Shown: piece by piece, positions 1 to 12,900 of the stretch
How the letters are laid out: every line of letters begins with the position of its first letter
Position numbering within the stretch: the stretch's first letter is position 1
Assembly: GCA_010645155.1 (NCBI GenBank)
Contig: JAAGOF010000043.1
Coordinates: 161,326-225,325 of the forward strand
DNA from: Tigriopus japonicus
Lineage: Eukaryota; Arthropoda; Copepoda; Harpacticoida; Harpacticidae
DNA length: 64,000 nucleotides
Direction: 5' to 3'
The notes under the pieces: generated by a model
Databases searched by the model: none
Told to the model about the DNA's origin: nothing
What the model saw: only the letters and a program-made list of their open reading frames with translations
Made by a program: the position numbers and the translations under genes

Positions 1-1085
1 GAAAAGTTTTCCCATAATCATGATTTTCCCCCATGTTAGATGACGTCACAGACAGTCCGTGTTGGTCGGGATTCCATAGATATTAGAGCCAGTATCTATC
101 AAAGTGTATCTAGCCAGGAACCCCTGAAAGGGGTGGACACGAACTCCGATTTTTGAAAAAATGGTATGAGGCCGAGGCTATATTTTGACACAACGTCATT
201 TATTCCTTATTAACGGCTAAAACTGTTGAACATGTGTCTTGAAAGAATTCAGTCGAACTTTTTGTGTTAATATTTGTGGACTGGATGTTCTTCACCTTGA
301 TTTTAGAAGTCCCAGCACTCTTTTTACTCGTCTCATGAACTTTTGACATTCAACTCTCCAAAGGATTTTAGTCCTCATAAGAATGAGGAAAATACGTAGA
401 TGGAATCTTGCTTCACCCATTAGTCCAACTTCAGTGAAACAATGCTCAACAGAAGTATCTGTGGTGGTATCTGGAGTGTTATCCTCTTCCATCCTCTTCA
501 ACACCTCCACAACGCAGGAACCATTTCCATAGGAAAATGAAAGAACAAGAATGGTCTCATTTTGAAACAAAATGGAGTCCAAGTCGGAGATGTTGTTGGC
601 TATAACTATTGAAGGGCACTTTTGAGGGTTCTGGATCAGATCAACCATCTGATCCGGATTGGAATAGGAACAAAGGCAATCACAACGTCCTTGAGACAAA
701 ATGAGTGAAAAACGTGGGGATTAAATCCTTGATTGTGGATTTGATTGAAATTTTTTCAAGTCTTGGGGCTCAAGAAGGTCAGGACCACGCAGGACTGGGG
801 CTAAGGGTCCTTCAGGACCAGAGTATCATGTCTTATCATTGCAGGGATTGGCTCTACAGGCTTGATAAAGTTTGATTGGTCTTCTTAGAACCCCTTGTCC
901 AGGAATTAACAATCAAATTGAATGAAAAATCCACACAATTCAATCTTGATGGGAGCATTTCATTCTAAAGACTTTGAGAGGGTCCATGTAATCCGGGTTA
1001 GACTGTCAGATCACCAATTTGGGCTGACTGACTCGAAAGGCAGATCAAATTATTGAGCCCATCCATTACTAGTAGGTCCACCTGA
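1..1085 (-). repeat. Dispersed repeat family A, copy 1 (uninterrupted)
   Basis: Read on the minus strand, this stretch matches the pieces at 24143-24834, 25252-25550 and 28683-28960 in the same order. A clear anchor is minus-strand AATGAAATGCTCCCATCAAG near 940-970, repeated on the plus strand near 24266-24286. The 24-29 kb copy is interrupted by several mobile elements and this one is not, so it serves as the pre-insertion reference. The left end runs off the window. The family is not recognised. It carries an ORF with partly conserved peptide sequence, so it may be a duplicated gene fragment or an unknown transposon. Confidence 0.7.
292..699 (-). CDS. Repeat-borne ORF of family A (135 codons, unknown)
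   Basis: This open frame on the minus strand of family A is Cys-containing (CDCLCSYSNPDQ near its N terminus, then QKCPSI) and ends in a basic tail. The copy at 24.7-24.8 kb encodes a related peptide (SNPEQQADLIQ..QKCPSIFIA), with about two thirds of residues identical over 28. That argues for a coding origin. No domain is recognised and no signal peptide or membrane segment is evident. It begins just after a splice-acceptor-like tract (TTTTGTCTCAAG) in both copies, so it could be a duplicated exon. It could also be chance conservation of a young repeat. Confidence 0.3.
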   Translation of the reverse strand: MSQGRCDCLCSYSNPDQMVDLIQNPQKCPSIVIANNISDLDSILFQNETILVLSFSYGNGSCVVEVLKRMEEDNTPDTTTDTSVEHCFTEVGLMGEARFHLRIFLILMRTKILWRVECQKFMRRVKRVLGLLKSR

Positions 1086-1303
1086 TAGGTTTCAAAGTCA
1101 TCTTAATTTGTTCTTCATTTGATCGAATTCTTGACACTGAGGACTTCTTCTTTCTTTGTTCTATATGGACCTTAATCCGAACGCAAATTCCTCTTGAAAA
1201 GGGATTAAGAACCAACTTTCCCCACATACTCTCACCCGGATCAAAACGGGGAGTTTTATCGCACTCGTCCATCACACAACTTGAACAACTTAAGAATATC
1301 TTA

Positions 1304-1467
1304 CCTGTCCTTATTATCCTGAACTAAAAAACACAACCATATAATAAAAGAAACTAAAAAATGGGCCATCATTTATAGAACATTAAATTATGCCAAGGTG
1401 GCACAACTTATAAAAACCTTGATTTCATGCAAAGTTTGGCATGTGTTAATTCAGTTCAGGATAATAC
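1304..1467. mobile_element. Small inverted-repeat element (MITE-like)
   Basis: TTATCCTGAACT at the left is mirrored by AGTTCAGGATAA at the right, and the similarity runs a few bases further inward (ACAC/GTGT). Length is about 164 bp with no coding capacity. No convincing target-site duplication was found, so the superfamily is unknown. Confidence 0.5.
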
Positions 1468-1469
1468 CT

Positions 1470-2190
1470 TAAATATTGATGGATGGGTTCAATTGTAAGT
1501 TCAAAGATACTAATAAGACGTTCAAGTCAGATGATATATGAGCTCGGAAAAAAACGTTATTTTGTTGTTGATAATTCATTGAATCGTAAAATATTCTTTG
1601 TTGTTCAAGTTGTTTATTGGATGTGCGTAATGAAACTCTCCGTTTTTGTACGGGCGAAAGTTGGTTATTTATCCTTTTTCACGAGGAATTTGCGCTCGAA
1701 TTCAGGTCCATTTTCTTTCTATTTGCTTCAGATGAGGCTATCACTTCTAATGATTGTAGCAGGTAACCTGGTCATCAAATTTCATATAATCACTTGATCG
1801 TCATTTTGAAGAATAGACACCTTGCAGGTTCATTCGCACTTGTGACCAATGAATTAGCCCTCCATGATGTGATCATTTATTCACTCTTTCATTCACTCGT
1901 TCATGGCTGAACTTGTTGTCTTCAAAACACCAACATCGGACTGAGTTTGGGGCGTGGGGTTGACCTTTACCAAGGCTAGGACTGGGCTGGACCCGCTTGA
2001 AATACAGGGAACACCGATTGGCGCACTATCTTTTGGAATTTTGGTCGATTTCTGTTTGATTTTCCGCTCCCAACATGGCCGTTTGTACTTCTTGTTTACG
2101 AATCTCGGCCTCATACCGGAGGTTGCGTGCCGGAGAAATTCCGCGAGTTCGTATCCAGTATTAATACTATTATATAGGTTATCCCTTATC
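1470..2190. other. Non-coding stretch, nothing recognised
   Basis: Only short frames without recognisable motifs are present. No RNA gene, tandem repeat or clear inverted repeat was seen by eye. Confidence 0.4.
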
Positions 2191-2475
2191 TAGCTTGCAC
2201 TAAACGTCTTAAACTACTGAAACTGAAAAAACTACACAACCTCGATCAAAACAAGTCGCAAAAATTCTCGCTCCGGGAGAAAATCCGATTTTCACCCGCT
2301 TCCGGACGCAGAAAGTGATCAAGATTGCGTTCATTGAATTCTCTGCAATTCGGCGCCCCAAATCGCTGGGTCTGACGTGTCTGTAGCCCTCAGAAGGGGC
2401 CCGTAGTACTGCAAAGAGTGCCGATCAAATAGACTGTCTTCTTGGATATCCTGGCCGAATTTTGCCGCAGCGACC

Positions 2476-3553
2476 GTGATCGCTGACAGATCTGATCCAT
2501 CCAACAATGTGGACAACACTGACCACGTGGACACTCCTGACCATGTGGACACCCACGACCACGTGGGCACCTCTGACCATGTGGACGACCTCAAGGTGGA
2601 CAGTGTGAACACTAGCCCCAGGCTGGCCTCGGAGGCTGACCAGGTCAAAGGTACCAATGCCAATGAGACTGGTGCTGAAAACCTTCATCCCTCCAAGCTG
2701 CCCTATGATGAACTGGCCTCTGCCATGTTCAAGGCCTGGACCACTAAAGACACTGAGATTTGCCCACCTCACCACTGCCAACAAAAGGATATCTTAGTCC
2801 TTGAGACCGCCCTCACCAAGCTGGACCAAATCTTTGATGGGTACACCGCCATCAAGGCTCAGATGGATGCCAATGACCAGAAGACCCCAGATCTGGACTA
2901 TCAAGAGCCCAGGGATAGTGGTGATAAAATACAGAAGAGTATTACCAAGCCAGCAAAGCGAAGCAAAGCGACCAATGTGCTCTTCAGCATTTAAGGGAAT
3001 TGTCTGCCCTCTAGGCGATAAATGTAAGAAGGACCACCCTCCTGGCTTCTGCAACGAGGCTGCCTGTGAAGGAAGACGCCTCCCTTCCTGCATCAATTGG
3101 CACACACACAGGAGGAACCGGAACAAGCTGGAACACTCGAGCAAGGTAGACAAGTCCAAGGATGACAAATCCAAGTCTGCCATCCCCAACAAGAAGGGAA
3201 ACTCCAACGGGAGGTCCAGTCCCTCCTTCCACAAGAACGACAATGGGACTATCAAGAACAAAGACCTGCATAAGAACAGGAAGAAAGAGGACATGAGTGT
3301 CAAGGTCCAGGACCTCCAGCGAGAGCTGAACACAACCAAGACCAAGCTGGCCATCCTCACCAAGTCCCAAGTCCAACCAGGGCGCTCCTACGCTCTTGCA
3401 GCGTCCAACAGTCTTCCTCCGCCTCAGTTGAGACCAGGGCAGCCTCAGTTTGCAACCTCAGTGCCCCAGCAACAGGTAGACCTTGCCCAGGCTCTCATCC
3501 AGTTGACCACACTGGCCAAGGCCATGTCCGAGTCAATGGGCATTGTGGTCTAA
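2476..3553 (+). pseudogene. LINE ORF1, nucleic-acid-binding protein with CCCH zinc finger, frameshifted
   Basis: The N-terminal half reads in one frame from 2476 and the C-terminal half in the next frame, with the switch near 2955-2965. Near the start, a 15-bp unit is repeated about six times and gives the acidic peptide DHVDT/DHVGT. The second half has CSSAFKGIVCPLGDKCKKDH, a C-x8-C-x5-C-x3-H finger, followed by another Cys/His group (C-x4-C-x7-C-x3-H) around 3050-3105. A Lys-rich region and a short coiled-coil-like stretch follow, ending VV-stop at 3553. ORF1 proteins bind element RNA in the RNP. CCHC knuckles are the usual finger there, so a TIS11-type CCCH spacing is unusual. Confidence 0.75.
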
Positions 3554-6504
3554 TTCTCCTAACCTGGAACATTGCATCACTGAGAGGAGCCAAAGAGCTG
3601 CTCCTAGCTAACATGCTCCAGCTTCACTGAGTCGATGTTGCTGTGATCATGGAGACCGAACTCTCTCAAGCTGCTGCCACTGCCTTCAGCTTGCCTGACT
3701 ACAGTACCTTCTATCCCCTTGCTAGACCTGCAAGGCTTGTAGTGCTAATGCGAACCACCCTGGCTGTGACCTCTAAGGCCAAGATTCTGTCAAACCTCAT
3801 GACAGTTGGTGTCCAGTCTGTGTGGCTTGAGATGGCCGATGACTCCAGGGCCGCCATTGGTGGAGTCTATAGACAGTGGTCCAAACTGGGTGATGATGGT
3901 ACAGGTACCACTAGGTCCAATAGTTTGCAAGCAGAGCACCTAAATTGGCTGCTCCTCCAGATATCCTTGGCAGGTGAGAGCCTCAAGAGGCTCCTGATAT
4001 CTGGTGATTTCAACTTGAATACTTTGCGAACCAAGGATCCACCATACAACATGAGGCACCACTTACAAGCTCTGGTGACTACCACAGAGGAAGCAGGCCT
4101 TGTATACCATCAAACAGGTCCAACATGGCAAAGCTATGGCAAATATTCCACTGGACATTGACTCTCTGCACTCGACCATGTGTATTCCGGGGGAATGGAG
4201 GTCAAAGTTGACGTGTTACGTGATGGGGCCTCTGCCCATAACCCTCTCTTGGTTGAGGCTACCCTTCCCATGCCCAAAGCAAACAGAGTGAAAACACTCA
4301 CAAGAAGAAACTTTAAGGGTCACACCAAGAATGACCTAGAGAGTGCGCTGTCTAGGTGGAACTGTAGCAAAGTCCATGACATAGAGGATGTCAATGACAT
4401 ACATGACTACATTGTTCTTGGGATCGTGACTGCCTTGGATGACGTTGCGCCAGAGAAACAGATCAAGGTGAAGGACTCAATTCTCCCACTCTACCTATCT
4501 CCTCTCACTCTGGAGACTATGAAAAAGCGCGATGCTGCCAAGAATGCAGGTTCCACCCAATATAAGGCATTGAGAAACCTGTCAACCAAGATGGTCAGGG
4601 CCGACAGACAGAGGTCCAACATGGACACCCTCAGGGATGCCAATGGCGACAGCAAGTTGCTCTGGATCCTCGCAAAGTCAGCCCTTGGCCAGAGCTCAAA
4701 CCCTCTCCCTGCTGCCCTCAGTAGCAATGGCAGAGAGACCACGGGTGACCTTGAGGCTGCCAACGTCCTCAACAAGTTTTACATCAACAAGGTGGAAAGG
4801 TTGAGGAAAGGGATCAAGGTCAGGACCAACAAAACCAATAAGAGCAACTGGCCTAAGCGCAGCAGGAGCTTTGCATTCAAGTTTCTCACTGAAGTCAAGG
4901 TCACCTGAATTGTTCAGAAGCTAAAAAACACCCAAGCGGTTGGCCTTGATGGCATCCCAGTCAAAGTCCTCAAGCTTGGGATTGCCCACCTTGCTGCACC
5001 CATTGCCCGACTCCTTAACAGGTCTCTTGCAAGTGGTACAGTCCCCAATGACTTGGAAGTTGTTGTCCCCAAGTTGGAATTGTACACCCAGTGCACAAAG
5101 GCAAAGGCAAGAGTGTGTGTGACCCTGGGTCATATCGTCCAGTGTCCATCCTGTCTGCGATGTCAAAGGTTCTTGAAAATACAGTAGAAAATGACCTTAG
5201 CAGACACATGGAAGCCTTCAATGCCCTCCCTACCACCCAATGTGGCTTCAGGCCAGGCAGATCAACTATAACTGCACTGGCAAAGGCCCTAGCAGATTGG
5301 GGTAGGGCAAGAGATGAAGGCCTTGTTGTAGGAGTGATGGCATTTGACCTTTTTGTAGCTTTTGACACGGTGCCAAAGGACAAATTGATCCCCAAGCTGT
5401 CTGCCCTAGGCATTTCGGGTATGGCCCTGAAATGGTTCGACAGTTATCTCTCAGATGGCAAGCAGACTGTGAGCTGGAACGGCACGAGATCAGACTTCCT
5501 TCAGGTCAACTTTAGAGTCAGACAAGGCTCAATTCTTGACCCCCTCCTATATCTGATCCTTATGGCAGACATGCCTGACTTTGTTGGCATAGGTGACAGT
5601 GACAACTCAGGCTATGCCGACGACACCTCCATCTGGGCGGCCGCTAGGACCATTGAGGAAGTCAAGAGCAAACTAAAAGAGAGAGCCAGGCTCTTCTCTG
5701 ACTTTGCCAACACAAATAGACTGGTTCTGAATGCTTCTAAAACTCAACTGATCTTGGGGGGAAAGGGGAGCACCAAGGAAAGAGCCTCGTTCACAGTGCA
5801 CTTCGATAGTGTGGATATTAGGCCTGCCAAGGAGATGGAGCTTCTTAGGGTGATCTTTGATGACAAATTTACCACACGCCCTCAGGAGCTGTTAGTGGCC
5901 ATGGCTGCAAGGTCCAGATCAGCTGTCATCTCAAGGCTGTCACTTCACCTTCCAAAGGGTGAATATCTCTCCCAACTATCCCGAGGACTCTACTTAGGCA
6001 AAGTAAACTATGCCTTGGTGATCACGAGTATGCCTCGCCTCACTGGTCATGACTCTCTATCGGCCAACTCCCGTTCCATCCAAGTGTGCCACAACAATGT
6101 TGCAAGGGCAATCACAGGCAAGAAGAGGACCGACCATATCCCAGTTGAAGAACTACTTGAAGAGGCTCAGATCCCCTGATATAACCGTTCTGTCGTCAGG
6201 TCTGCTGCAATCGAAACCTACAACGCCTTCCACAGTTGTGATGGACCAGATGGAGACCGAAACCCTGCAGGCATAGCAGCCTTTGGCTGGAGGGGTACAG
6301 GCAACCATGTTGGGTCCAATGAGTCCAACTTGGCCAAAATGGTCACCCACAACCAAGCTGAAGGCCATGTCAGAGTTCCCAAGGGTGCTGGAACACTTGC
6401 GCAAACAATGACAAGGATCTGGAATATGTCGCCGGAGATCAGATGGAGGAGGCCAAAAGAGTTGCCACGAACTTGTCATTGGCTTCGCCAATGTAATCCT
6501 CAGT
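3553..6504 (+). pseudogene. LINE ORF2, endonuclease + reverse transcriptase, broken
   Basis: The endonuclease begins with LTWNIAS near 3560 and contains the APE-family motif SGDFNLN near 4002-4020. The reverse transcriptase has the fingers motif VGLDGIPVKVLK near 4940, SYRPVSIL near 5130, FDLFVAFDT near 5345, the RQGSILDPLL motif near 5520 and the catalytic box YADDTS near 5615. After TGA at 6177 the same frame continues (RSAAIETYNAFH and on) to about 6504. Apart from the stops and shifts, the palm motif has Phe where related elements have Ser (FDLSAAFD), so polymerase activity is doubtful even with the breaks set aside. Clade assignment within Jockey/CR1 is an inference from motif style. Confidence 0.85.
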
Positions 6505-6787
6505 GACAGGATTACCAAGATATGTGTGCCTGTGAGAAAAACTTATATAGCCAAAGAAGACAATATGTCAGACACCATACAACTCTGTATGAAGATATCT
6601 ATACCCTTTTTAACTTACCTTTTTGTTTATTTTTTTACCCAAGCTAATAATTCATACTGTCCAATAGTAACTTTTGCTAGTCAAGCGAAAGCTTTAAATG
6701 TTTACGATGGTGATGAAATACATGATTACACACACTGCCAGATTCTATTATGAACTGCCCTTTGAGAATAAAAAAACCTTCAATTAC

Positions 6788-6917
6788 CTTATTTTGACAG
6801 ATTTCACAAGATTTCATACACGCAATGCTCATGAAATCAAAATGGAGACTGTCCGAGCTACAAGTTTCATTGTTAGCCCATGTTGAACAAAAATCATGTT
6901 GGTCAAGGCAGTCCAAT
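6788..6917 (-). CDS. Exon 7 of the ShK gene: ShK domain
   Basis: Acceptor AAGTTTTCAG. It encodes a complete six-Cys ShK motif (C-x6-C-x8-C-x13-C-x3-C-x2-C), e.g. CLDQHDFC and CMKSCEIC. Donor-like AATAAG/GTAATT follows; otherwise the frame continues to a stop at 6677. Confidence 0.65.
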
Positions 6918-9900
6918 CTGAAAACTTATCCAGCCTTAAAAGCCATTTCATTTTGAAAGGCAATTATCATTCCTTACCTAGATATGACAATGCTTTCACT
7001 TCGAATTTCTGACAGGCGAATTTCAAGATTCCCAGAAGAGTTCAAGGGTGGAGTACAACAATATTGCTTGTCAAAGTTGGACCATCCACAAGTTACAGGC
7101 GGCGTTGGTCTGTCAAAGTCTGGAAACAAACTGTGGGAATTAAAACTCAAAGTATTTTAAATTCATAACTTTTTGTTTGGGGAACGTCCAGGAGCCCGGA
7201 AAATAATTTTATTTTGCTGTGGAGCAGAAATCCCAGATGTTTTACAGCGTAGGGTCAGCTGGTGGTTATCTTCAGATGTTCTTACTCCTCGAAACGTCTG
7301 GGATTTCTGCTTCACAGCAAAATAAAATTATTTTCCGGGCTCTTTCCATTAGTCTTCGTTGGGAATGTGTTGGAGCTGATCCTCTAACAGCATTTACGGC
7401 AGGATTAGACAAATTTGTAAATACTATTTCTGACCAACCCACTATTCAAGAGTTGTACAGATCTGCCAACAGTAACTCAACAATACAACAAGTAACAGCA
7501 GATCAAATTACATTTAAACGTTAATTGTGAACACGGTTTTGTGGAAATCCCGTTCGTTTTGTTGTGTTTTTTTTATGAATTGTGAAATTGGGATAAACGA
7601 AAAAGCCAATTTGGATGTGTTTTAATGATTTTAAAAATCCCTGAAAAATAGCTGATCAAAACTAATACCATAATTAGACAATATGGCTAAAATAGTTCAT
7701 AAATCTCCCATGGTTCTTGGGAACTTTTTGATGAGCTTCAGAAATTTGTCTTACGTTGGTACTTGTGCATTCTAATTTGGCTTGCCGAAAAAAATCCCGA
7801 TTTTTCCATTAGTCCTCTTTATCCCTTGGAGGAAAATCCCGTTTATCCCAAGGGGGATAAACGGGACACTTTTTGGATGGGAGTCTCCCACCGACAAACC
7901 GATTGAATGTTTCATTTATCATGGCAATATTTTACACTCGTGTCTCTTAGATTTGCTCATCACTTTAGAGCGGCCGAAAATATTTAATTCTGTAGGCCGA
8001 ATATTCAAATACTACTTGATAAAAGAATTGCAAGATTTTTAAAAAAAGTATTCAAGCTATAAGTCTCATCCTTCTGTGGATGTGGATTAACGTCCTAAAG
8101 TTTCCTGGAGAAAGGTTTGGGAGGAGAATCGAAGTGTAAAACTGTACTATCCGCTGCTCCACTCCTCCTCTCTTAGCATTCATTGGCTCGAATGATACGG
8201 TAGTTAGGAAATCAGTCGGTTTTCAATGCAACCCAGATTAACTGTTTTGAAAAACTTTCCATCAACAAGTGGAGATTAAGATGAAAGCCAACCCCATATC
8301 TAAGATTGTTCCCTAGATATTGCCTAGCCTAGAATGTTCTTCTATCCTTTAACTATCTCTTAGAATCGAAGTATTCTTATCTAGAAGCCGCCTAGTGTTA
8401 CATTTTTTAGTTAAGAGTAACCACAACTAGTTAAGTTGTAGTTAAAATTGTGTTTGATTTCTCCAGGATTTCAATCTTGATGACCCCATGGCAACTTTAG
8501 TGGTAAATAAAGACCAATCATTGTGTTATGACCCTGAACTACGTACCTTGTGGATCACAAAGGGATCGATCCATGCATTTGAGAGGATTGCAACTTTGAG
8601 CAACAGAGCTTGGATCTTCCACTAAATAATCCGCTTCATTTCCTTTGTGGTAGTCAAAAGCTCCCTCAGAATATTGTCCTTCAGGATAGTCATATTCCAC
8701 CTCTTCCTCATCATTGCCATACAAAGGAAAAAGCACATGCTGATTCGGTGGTTTGGGACAACATACCTACGGAAGGTGGAAAATTGTGAGTCTCGTATTT
8801 TCTTTAGGGCTTTCTACAGTGTGTGTTTTAGCAAAACGTGAGATGACATTTAGAAGCCCCCATCAAGTTTTATCAAAGTTGCTGATTCATTTGTGTGCAC
8901 CATGTCTGGCATTGAAATTGAAGCCAAAAATATCCGTTGCCGTCCCTCCTTGATGCGAGAATGGGGTGCGAGGAAATTGCCGCCCTTATCCTTTGTTCTT
9001 TGGACATCATTTCAAAGGTTCAACACCAGAGGCAAAATGATAAGAGGACCATGGCCATCTTGGGCGACATCACCACTGCCATCGCGAACACGCCCACCAC
9101 AGCATGTCTGGCCTCGTCAAGGAGTTTAAGGTCAGTAAGTCCACCATTCAAAGTTTGTGAGGGACGTCGGAGCTAAAGCCGGAGCAGGGCACTCCTGAAG
9201 GTCAAAAAAGTGTATCGGGCAATTATGAAGGCTGGGAAAAGGCAACGGCGCAGTCTCAAATTCTGATTCTGAAGAAAGCGAGACGAGAATGACGTCACAA
9301 ACCGGTTTATGAGCTGAACCATCATAAGAACTTATCTTGAAAATACGTTGCACAATTTTTAGGAAGAATTCAAGAGTTAAACAAAAACATCCCATAGTAA
9401 CACTGTTCTTGCACAAACTTAAGTGACTTGAAGCAATCTTAATGATCAAATTGTGAAATTGAACTAATCTCTTCTGTAAATCTGCATAGGATTTTTAAGC
9501 AAGATTTAAAACCAAAATTTGGAAGTCTGAGTTAAATTGACAATTTAAAAAGGAGACTTTGTGCAATACCAAAGACCTGACACTTGCCAAATTCTTGGTT
9601 TTGTTCTTGAAAGAACATTTTAGAATGACAAAAATTAAAGGTCTGATTTCCAAAAACTTAATATTACAAGGAATTGTGCTCCTTGCATTGTATTTGTATG
9701 ATTATTTGTAAGTTGGTTTAAATTGATAAAAATGTGATTTATCCATCCAAACAACATTCTTGCTTATAAATAAAAAATCGAAATATGCGTCAGTTAATTT
9801 TTCTTCCATCACATCAATTTTACTAAGCACTCGCGTTTTATCACTAAAAGGTTCGATTTGACAATTACTTATAAAAGTAGTTATTATATAGTTGTACATA

Positions 9901-12900
9901 CATCTGTATATGTGTCGTGAATACCCTGATCTAATTGCTTCACAGCATTTGAAATTGAAGTATAATAATGTCCTAATGGTCTGTGTGCCCAGTGGTTTCA
10001 ATCCATTGTAAAACAACCAAAAACTTTTATGTAATCTTTCGTGCAAGCTCCTTTCCGAAATGCCGCTTTGTTTAGGATCCAGTTAGACTATCATTGATTT
10101 AACCCAAATAGTCACCTGATACAGTTGTACAATTGCTTCTGGTATTGAAAACTATTAATCTCAAAAGAAAACACCTTGACCAATGCCACCCACCCCTCAC
10201 GGGTAGTTATTTCAAGATTTTTTTAATTTCAATGGCATTCCACTTTCAGTGGTACCACACCATTGGCTTAAGTCTTCGGAAGAAAAAAATGCAAAAATTA
10301 AAATCTTCCCCCATGGAATATGACAGAAATTGTCATTTTATTTATGACGTGTTTTGAATCTTTTTCCCCTTGATTAAAATCATGAGAAGGGCATCTCCTG
10401 AATGTAGGGCCTTACATTATTACCTTTCAGTGTAACTGTACTGATGTTTGTAATTAACTGATCCTTGGCCAATTTCTTGACTTGAGTTTAATTTGATGGA
10501 TGAGTATCACTACCTCAACACAAGATGGGACAAGGATATTCAAGGCACAGCATGTTTGTTTAGTTTGTGAAAGTGACTTTTACATCCTATATCTATTGGT
10601 GATTAATTTGAATCAGTTTGGTACATCTGAGATGATGTTATTGTGGTAGATTGGTCATTTCTTCATTGATCATGTGCTTATCATGTGTCATTGTGTGCAA
10701 TCCTGAATATCATTCTGCAAATCGCTCTTTTCTTGCGAGAAATCCTCCATGTCAAGATTGCAATCACCAAATGAACAATATTGTGTTGGCTTTCCACTTT
10801 AGGCAAAGTATTTCATGCCAACAAAAATTTGCATGAGGTAAAGTGCACTAATGACCGAGTGAAGAACATAGAACAAAGGATTTTGAAGAATCCAAGTTAT
10901 TGAAGCCAGGACAATGTGATCATTGATCATTTCTTTTGCTGATTGTGTGCTTTAAAAGTGACAAAATCACAGGCCTGTGAGCAAAATGTCACTTATACAT
11001 CAAAGAGAGCACGAGCATCAAACTCATCTAGTGTGCCATGTGTACAAACAATTTCCATGCATAAAAAATCTTCACAGTGCACTCAGTTTCCAACACATCA
11101 ATGAAAATCATCTGAAAGTTGGCCTAAAAGTTCTGTAACAAAACTATGTGATTATGAGTCATGTTGTTCAATTGTGATTTTGAGTTCATTCCTCAACATT
11201 TTCCAATCCAAGTCTTGTTTCTTGACCACCATGACTTTCCTATCTCCTTTTTTTGATTTTTTTTTTGTTTTGTTTTTTTTTTGTTGCCATTGTTTGCCAT
11301 TGTGAATCCATTTCTGATGATAAATAAACTGCCTTACTTTATAGTTGTTCAGTTTTTGTAATTTTAACTCAGAAAGGCTTTCATTAGAATTATCAAAACA
11401 GCAACAAAGCAAATTAATGCACTTGAAGCACTTGAAGCACTATCCTCAAGGAACATTTTGCTCCTCTTCATCATTGTTATCATAGCAGATTGAAGCTTGT
11501 ATTTCTCAACTTTTCTTGATTGCAATAAACAAAGCCTTCTAAATCAATAAATTGTCTATGATGTGCAAAATCGAAATTAAGCTTTGCTCCATATCAAGGA
11601 CACATTGGGGCCCAAAATGTGTTAGAAAGGAGACATCCTTCTCATGATTGGATAAGGAGGAAAATGGATTCAAACCATGCCAAAACTAAAAAGGCCATTT
11701 CTCTCATTTTCCATGGGGGAAGATTTTAATTTATGCATTTCCTTCTTTCCAAGGTTTATGCTTATGGTGTGGTACCACTGAAAATGGAATGCCATTGAAA
11801 TTAAAAATTTCCTTAAATAACTACCCGTGCCCTCACAAACGTTGTTTCAAGACTAACTATCAGCTAACCAGTAACAAATAACATGTACCAGTGTGACGAT
11901 TACTGTGCATTTTAAGGAGACCAAACCATTTATTTATAATCTTTAGCTCTACATGAGTGAGCCAAACAAACAATATTGAGGATACCCCAAGTTTGAGAAC
12001 ATTGAATTAAAGATCTGATTGCAGACAGCTTCCACTCTTGAGCTTGTCTTTCCGCTGACTAGTTCGGGTAAAGTCCTTGAACTGGTCACCCTTTAGACAA
12101 GCTCTTGAGCAGTCCGTCTTCACTTCATTGACTTCTATTAATACTAGACCCAAGATAAATTGTTCGCAATCACCTTTTCAATAGAATGAGAATGTTCAAA
12201 AATAGTTTTCCAAAAACGTTTCTTCTGTATGTCAGGTCATAGATGAGCAGAACAAAAGAAATGTGTCGTTGAAATCAATTATTCAAGAAAAAGAATGTAA
12301 ATATGATTTAAAAAACACAAGTCAGTTAGTCAAATCAAATTTCACTCAATAAGAAAGCATGTTAAGGTTAAATTCAAAAATAATCAGGACCATTAATGAT
12401 AGGCTAAACTCAATGACATTTAGAACTTGGTTCCTTCTTTCATTTTCTTCTCTAGCCAACCATGCAGTCACCTCGATTTTCCGTCCGACATCCAGGTTGA
12501 TCTAGATATCTTTGATCTTAGGTACAAAGAATTGGAATAAACAATTATATTTGCGAGTTTTTGAAGGATTCTATATGAATAATACAACAAAAATGTAAAA
12601 GTGGGAGAAAACTTTCACGATTTGAAAAAACACAATGTATAATGCCATACTTTACCAAAATTATAGATCCATAGTAAGATACAAGACCAGGTGGGGAAAG
12701 TGGTTCCAAATTGTCACAATCTTCCAGAAGTTGTATTGTTCCTGTGAAATAACCAATATTTTTGTTAAACATAGGACCCTGGATTAGAAGTTGAAAAATT
12801 TATGAATTAATTTTTAAATTGTTTCAAGAAAATTTGGCTAAATTTAAGTTTTAAGTACTTTAAAAATAGATATTAAAGTTAATATTTTTTGAACTTTTAA

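Larger units (their letters stand above)
2190..6530 (+). mobile_element. Near full-length non-LTR retrotransposon (LINE, Jockey/CR1-like)
   Basis: A two-ORF LINE on the plus strand: an ORF1 with zinc fingers, then an ORF2 with an APE-type endonuclease followed by a reverse transcriptase. The lesions are few (one frame switch in ORF1; stops near 3629 and 6177; frame breaks near 4150, 4906 and 5090), so it is relatively young but dead. The 5' boundary is uncertain, since GC-richer sequence starts near 2190. The 3' boundary follows the last ORF2 stop near 6504. No poly(A) tail or target duplication was identified. The base composition is clearly more GC-rich than the surrounding AT-rich DNA, as expected for a recent arrival. 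Confidence 0.85.

Noticed and set aside
1069..1275. 68-codon minus-strand ORF
   Set aside because: Starts outside and ends at the edge of family A; no motif, probably chance.
1305..1327. Extra 3' exon of the ShK gene (between TTTTTAG and GTAAGAT on the minus strand)
   Set aside because: Coincides with the inverted repeat of a MITE and is under 20 nt.
2331..2784. Val/Ser-rich minus-strand frames
   Set aside because: Shadows of the 15-bp repeats in LINE ORF1 on the plus strand.
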